Positions 58,601 through 64,000 of a stretch of DNA of 64,000 bases are shown in pieces. The translations under genes were made by a program, and so were the position numbers. Location of the stretch: NCBI GenBank assembly GCA_040954595.2, contig CM082594.2, positions 8,370,001 through 8,434,000 on the forward strand, written 5' to 3'. This DNA comes from Balanoglossus misakiensis (taxonomy: Eukaryota; Hemichordata). The notes under the pieces are model-generated. The model was not told where the DNA came from. It did no database searches and worked only from the letters and a program-made list of their open reading frames with translations. How positions within the stretch are numbered: the first letter of the stretch is position 1; each line of letters begins with the position of its first letter.

Positions 58601-61600
58601 GTGTGTGTGACAAGCGATGTGCGCAGATGTAGAGCTGTGATTGGCAGCAGAGATGTGTAGCTTTTCCTATTTGTTTGGGTTATTTGCCTTACACACGACT
58701 TGGGACACGATGGCCTATCGACCACTCAACGTGGCCTTATACAACACCCCGGTCTTTTCTAAACTGTGCCATGCTTTCTTTGAGAGCAGACGAAATTCTA
58801 TCGGATTTGTAAAGGCTATCATCGCCTACCCATGCTCTTCTCGCTTTTCAAGGTATTCACATTGTCAAAGACTCGCATTTTTTCATTCGAGCCTCTTGTA
58901 ACACTATAGAGTTTGTGTAAGAACCCTATGTTTACTGCAGAAACAAAACTCAAGTAAACTAATCCCGGCTATTTCGTCCTGCCCTGGCTACATGTAATGT
59001 TAGCGAGGTCACCCAGACTGCATCTAACGTTTCAGTCCTATTTCTCCTCCCCACTACCCCCTGTTGTGTTGTTTCAAGAGTGTATTACATACACACGTCT
59101 CTTGTAGTGTGCGCTTTACAATGGCCCGTGTAAGCTAGTCCACACATGACATGGAATTCTAGCACGGGATCTTTTGTGTGGGCTTTACGCCATTTTGTTT
59201 GCGAGACAAGTAAACAGTAAATTGGCGAGCAATATCCCATTCCCCCCATCTTGCAATGCATGAGCTGTAACCTAAGCTAGCAATCACACGCTAAACTTTC
59301 AAAAAACGCCGGCAGTACGAGACAACACAAGTTGGAACAGTGCACTGCATTCAATTTCGATTGTGTACTAAATTTTCGTTTCCTCCGCGCGCTCGACATC
59401 TTTGGATCCGCGGTCGGGCGTCGCGAATTCCTCTTCCTCTCATCAATAGCGTCTCGGCAGCGACTGCTTATCATCATTTTTTCGATTTTTCACCTGGCGA
59501 CTTTGTCACTCTTCCGGTACATGAGTTTCTGCCTCGCTAAAAACATCATTGATTCGGTTCATTCCAAATCTGCAAGAGTCACTACCCTATGTTTACAAAC
59601 CCAGCCAAGTCTGGCCTTTTTTTGGTCAGTATATTTTCTTGTCCATGACAGGGTACATATGTTTGACATGCTTTTATCTTCTTAGGGTTTAGACGTATTC
59701 AATACCGACTTGCTAATCCCGACAAAACATCCATTGTCAGTGGTGGTTTCTACATACCACGCCTATCCATTGGTTTTTTCAAGGTTGTCGTTTCGGCGAG
59801 TGGCCCTCTCTGCTGATTATTCTGTGCGCGCATTTTCTCTTTGAAAGACTCACAAAGTACACTGTTTTGGTGCATACTAGCGAGTTAAATACAAGCATAT
59901 ACATGCAAATCGACGCAGTCACATTAACTGCTCGCCCCTTTTCTCTCTCTCGGCAGACAAGCCAACTTCAGTTTCACAACTAAAACCGAAAACATGTTGC
60001 ATCTGAAGACGAATGTGAACTTTACTTTACTTCGCTGCATTCATAATGTCGGCAGTTTTTTTTCATGCAAAGTTTCAATACAACGCAACGCTAATTACAT
60101 CTTAACTCTCTTTCATGCATAAGCTCCTCAATTCCAGTAAATCTTTCGTTTGCATTAATTGATGGCAGTCAATGTATTGACGGGAGTTCATTCAAAGATC
60201 GCTTGAACTCTTTCACGTCACTTAATAAAGCCACGTGTGGTTACGCCATCATCTTGGTTCAAACCCGGAGAAGCTTCTGAAAATGTATGATTTATAAATG
60301 CGCACGAAGGCAGTGGACTGTGCCAAAGCACTCTCTATATTCAACTACCGTCTTGCTTCACTCCCATTTTGAATTCTCCCTGATAACTTGGCGATTTACC
60401 GGCATTTCTCCAGGTGCCAAAGTGGTCCCAGCGCAACAAGGTGTGCATCCAGTGACCACGCTAATCTTGGGTCTGTCTTCTGTAATCTGTTTCAAGAATG
60501 CCGGGGTTTTGTGATTTCTGCCGTGCAGGTCCCTTGTCTCATGATAAAATGAAATCCGCCAGGAGAGCCGTAGCGCTGCTCCCCAGAGCCAAGTGTGTGT
60601 GTTCGCCAAATCCTCCGCTAACCGCCGCCTGGTGCCCGGGTCTTAATTCCGCCTTTCGCTGCCCCCATGTTGATATCATCGCGTAATCTCCTGGAATTGA
60701 AATCACTTCGTACCCGATAGTCGCCATTGGATGACGATGCCATATTTCCAGACATTGTCAAACAAAAAAAAAACCCCGCGATTATAGGGAAATCAGAGAA
60801 TTCTGGTAATTCCCATTAAAGAAGCAGTATGGCAAGACCTATAATTCCATAACGGTGAACTCTACAGACAAGGCCACACGTACCGAGCTGAGATACCATT
60901 TTTTACGATTTCAGGCGATAATTGCATTGAATCTCCATAAAAAGATTTGATGGTAAATTGTGGGGATTTATCGGTTTAAGCATTATTGTCGGTACGGGTG
61001 TGATTTGAGTTATATCAACTCCAGGCCAACCATTTGCATTCTTTTAAAAGTACGACGTAGTCAAAAGAAAACTTTAGTGGAGAGATGCATGAGCGTTGCA
61101 AGAATTTACTTTTGATTGAATTTTTTTCACATTCGTAATGGAGGGTCAAAACCGAGTTAGCCCGGCACTTTTTTTCACAAATAAAACCCTCACTCTTGAA
61201 AAGCGGTTGACTTGAATGAAATGTTTAAAAAATATAGATTTCAATTTTCCCTTTCGATTCAATATTGCGCTGGCAAGCTGTATTGATATTCATTCCGCAT
61301 AATTGAAGCATTTGTGTGGAAAACGCTTCCTCTTTGAGATGGAGATGGGATTTTCCTGTGTTCGGGGTCTTGTATTGCTATATAAACGTTGCATTGTGTC
61401 ACTCTGAACATTCTGATTACTGATTAATAGCCGTTGATTTTTACACTAAATTTGTCCATAATAACATATAGAAATGCGTCATATTGACAAGTACCGTTGA
61501 CTGCCACGCTGAAACGCCGGGCTTTCACTCTAACAGAATTACCATTAAGAACGCATTGAAGTAATATTTGTGAGTATAACAAAGAGAAGGAGACTTAACA

Positions 61601-64000
61601 GGCAACACAAACCCCCAAGTCTTCATTGAAAAGGCGAGTGGATAAATTAACAGTCCATCTTACAAGACACAGGATATGAGTATTTTGAGTACGCTGTTTC
61701 AGCGAGGTCTTTTTTTTCATTCCTCATTTCGAGGTGAAAAATATTAGCGGTCTCTTCTGATGCATAGTTACAGAGAACAGGGCAGGACTTCACTCCATAG
61801 GAGACGGCAAACAATGACGCCACGGCTACAGACCGTTATAACCCACAACCGCCAAGATGGAGGCGGCGAAACTTGTCGTGTATAACCCATGCACCCGATG
61901 TTGCAATATGTTTGCCGTATATTGTTGTATATTGTGTTGCTGCCTTATAAATTGAGTGAAGCATAGCGTCTAGGAAACCCATACTTATTTCAATTTTAAT
62001 AGCATTGCCTACAGATACCGACAGTTCGCTCCAGGCAGTTTGTTGCTTGTGCACAAACCGACGGAACTCCTTTTGATGTGATCGCCCATATTGCAATTTA
62101 TTAAAAAACACAATGTATACAGTTATGACGATCCCCCCTTTCACGTGAGAAGTAAGTTTTCCGTCTGTCAGTAGGAAAATAAAGCTAATGAGATAGGACA
62201 TCACCGACACTTCGATTTCAACCTCATCTCATTGAATACAATCAAAGTCTCGTCTTTCACGGGGCCTCGGAGCTATTTTGTGAAATTTCACTTGATATGG
62301 CCACTCAGCGTTTCTCGGCCTGTTTTCAAACGGGGATCTGCGAGCCACGATTACAAAGCACGGGCTCTCTGACACCCTTCGGTTTTCTGTGAGTATAAAT
62401 CTCGTTCCCACAAAGACAAAACAAAATCACGTGTGATATAGCTCGGGAACCATAATTGGCCTTTGAAAAGACAGCGGCGTGATGTCGCCGATGTGACCTC
62501 CCCAAGTGAAGTGAATCCTATGCATACGAATGACGGGGAGGTAAAAATTGCGTGATGACACAAACCATATGCCCGAATCAACTCTTCAATGAATATCCCA
62601 TCTCCCTTCCCTCAGGGTCCTATCCAATACTGGTAAACTATATCAAACAGTGAAACGCGAGATCCAGCCGGTGCAGTGCGGCCAGAGAAGAAAATCGCAT
62701 CACTTTTAGGGCTCCATTCATTAAAAAACAGAAATCCTTCTTTTCATAATAATACGCGGTTCTTATCGGCTAAGAACATCGCCTCGAAATATGATTTAAG
62801 AGAGAACGGGCGGGCGGGGCATGAGCCCTGGCCTGCCTGACAAAAGTATGGTGTGTGTTTTTTGCGGTGAGAGATTATCAAAAAACCGCGGATGAAAATC
62901 TTAAGATATTCAGAAACTGCTTTTCATATGCTCGCCGAAGCAAATATCGGTAAAGCGACAAGGCTTCCGACGTCGGCAAAATCATTTAGACCTAATCAAT
63001 GCAAATACAAAACACAGGAATTGATTTGCTGAGCGCTTCTGAAGTGTGGATTTCTATAGTCGTCTTTGACATAATAAACAACACAAGAGAGGTTTTTACA
63101 CCGACCATGCAGCTCACTCTATAGAAATATTTATACCGACTTATTCAATTTAGCAAATTGAATTAGAATCTTTAAACGGATTAGAAGGTTAAGTTTTCTT
63201 TCTTATTCATGCATCTTTTTTGTTTAATAATTTGCTAGTTTTCCTGCGTGTCCGTGGGTTGCATTTTGATTGATTCTGCATTCGATACAGCTGGGATTAG
63301 ATCCTTGCAACGTGTCTGCACATAACCGTTGAGGAAATGTCCTGTCAGCTAGCTACCCTGTCTCGCAGATCTCTGAAGCTATCGTCTGCCAATCAGAGTT
63401 GCGCACTCAAATCACTCCATTATTTGGAACCTTTCCCTGGATTTTTGTCAAGCTCGCTCCTTTGCTGTCTGTTTTTTTTCTCTCTCTGTCGATCGACACC
63501 GTTACTTTCATACCCACAGGTCGTCAGACGACAAACATTGGTGGGTAGTGCGCACTCTAGAATCAGCGCGCCGAAAATTCGTTCAGTAATTTAGCCTAGA
63601 CTAAAAAACGACGAACCTCGCAAGAAGAAAATAGAGAGTCCGCACACGATAAGAAAAAACCGACAATAACATTTTGATTAGACAATAAAAATACAAAAAT
63701 AATACGACCCGTTTAGCGGATATTACACGCGGGGTATACCTGTAGCCTCGGCGTGAACAGTAATGTTATAATAATACACACGAAATGTGGGGAGTAACCT
63801 TTCCTTAAGTTAGATACATAACTCATACTTACTGGGTTACAACATACACAGCGAAAGCACGTTTTATTCTGATACGTATTCACAGGCATGGATGATTATT
63901 TTTCCATGGAGTTTTTACCCGCGCAAATATTTTCTTTGAGAGAGGAAATTTATTGATTGTGTGTTGGGTTTCTTCTGAGGGTGCGCAGCTGTGAACATTT

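Larger units (their letters stand above)
40520..64000. other. Gene-poor region, no coding exon recognised
   Basis: 23.5 kb downstream of CA8. I read the open frames on both strands and found none with a recognisable domain; the longest (46585-47076, 48310-48780, 55214-55720) are driven by CT-rich or low-complexity sequence. Present: a G12 run (41714-41725), CT repeats (about 46740-46765), a C16 run (48432-48447), GTCT repeats (about 55593-55630) and the palindrome TACATGTACATGTA (52701-52714). It may be regulatory spacer or a large intron or flank of a gene to the right. Confidence 0.55.

Overview
The window is nuclear DNA of an animal. Every gene is split by GT-AG introns, the proteins resemble vertebrate orthologues closely, and about 60% of the sequence is non-coding. 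An invertebrate deuterostome (hemichordate, amphioxus or echinoderm grade) fits best, because CA8-type carbonic anhydrase, AQP11/12-type aquaporin, LARS2 and RPL13 are all recognisable while gene spacing is moderate. That placement is inference, not proof.

Layout. Positions 34-7676 (minus) carry 14 coding exons of mitochondrial leucyl-tRNA synthetase (LARS2); its C-terminal end lies off the left edge. About 8.16-8.49 kb is a compact divergent promoter shared with RPL13 (plus, 8463-10.7 kb), the 60S protein eL13. RPL13 runs tail-to-tail into a two-exon unorthodox aquaporin (minus, 11144-12596). After about 5 kb without recognisable genes comes a small secreted collagen-like gene (plus, 17.76-20.4 kb). 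After another 1.7 kb, a CA8-type carbonic anhydrase-related gene occupies 22130-39723 (plus), with poly(A) signals near 40.49 kb. From about 40.5 kb to the right edge I recognise no coding exon; this 23.5 kb holds simple repeats, G/C homopolymer runs and a few candidate regulatory motifs.

Main discovery candidates. (1) The collagen-like protein ends in a ten-cysteine domain whose spacing and flanking residues match the resistin/RELM hormone domain almost exactly. It would be a collagen-stalk plus resistin-head protein, analogous in layout to C1q/adiponectin. (2) Its reading frame is held open by a 13-nt microexon. (3) The CA8 gene contains a perfectly spliceable 63-nt in-frame exon that looks like a cassette: skipping it restores exactly the human CA8 spacing. 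(4) The aquaporin has CVC in place of the first NPA motif. (5) Several sequence-architecture oddities stand out: a splice donor made by a GTTG microsatellite in LARS2, a long (ATC)n/(GAT)n inverted repeat beside the LARS2/RPL13 promoter, and five copies of GAGGGCGCT clustered in CA8 introns.

The genes are neighbours, not an operon. The only likely functional coupling is the divergent LARS2/RPL13 pair, both translation genes. Splice sites were assigned by eye from GT/AG consensus, phase continuity and homology; all junctions given keep the frame.
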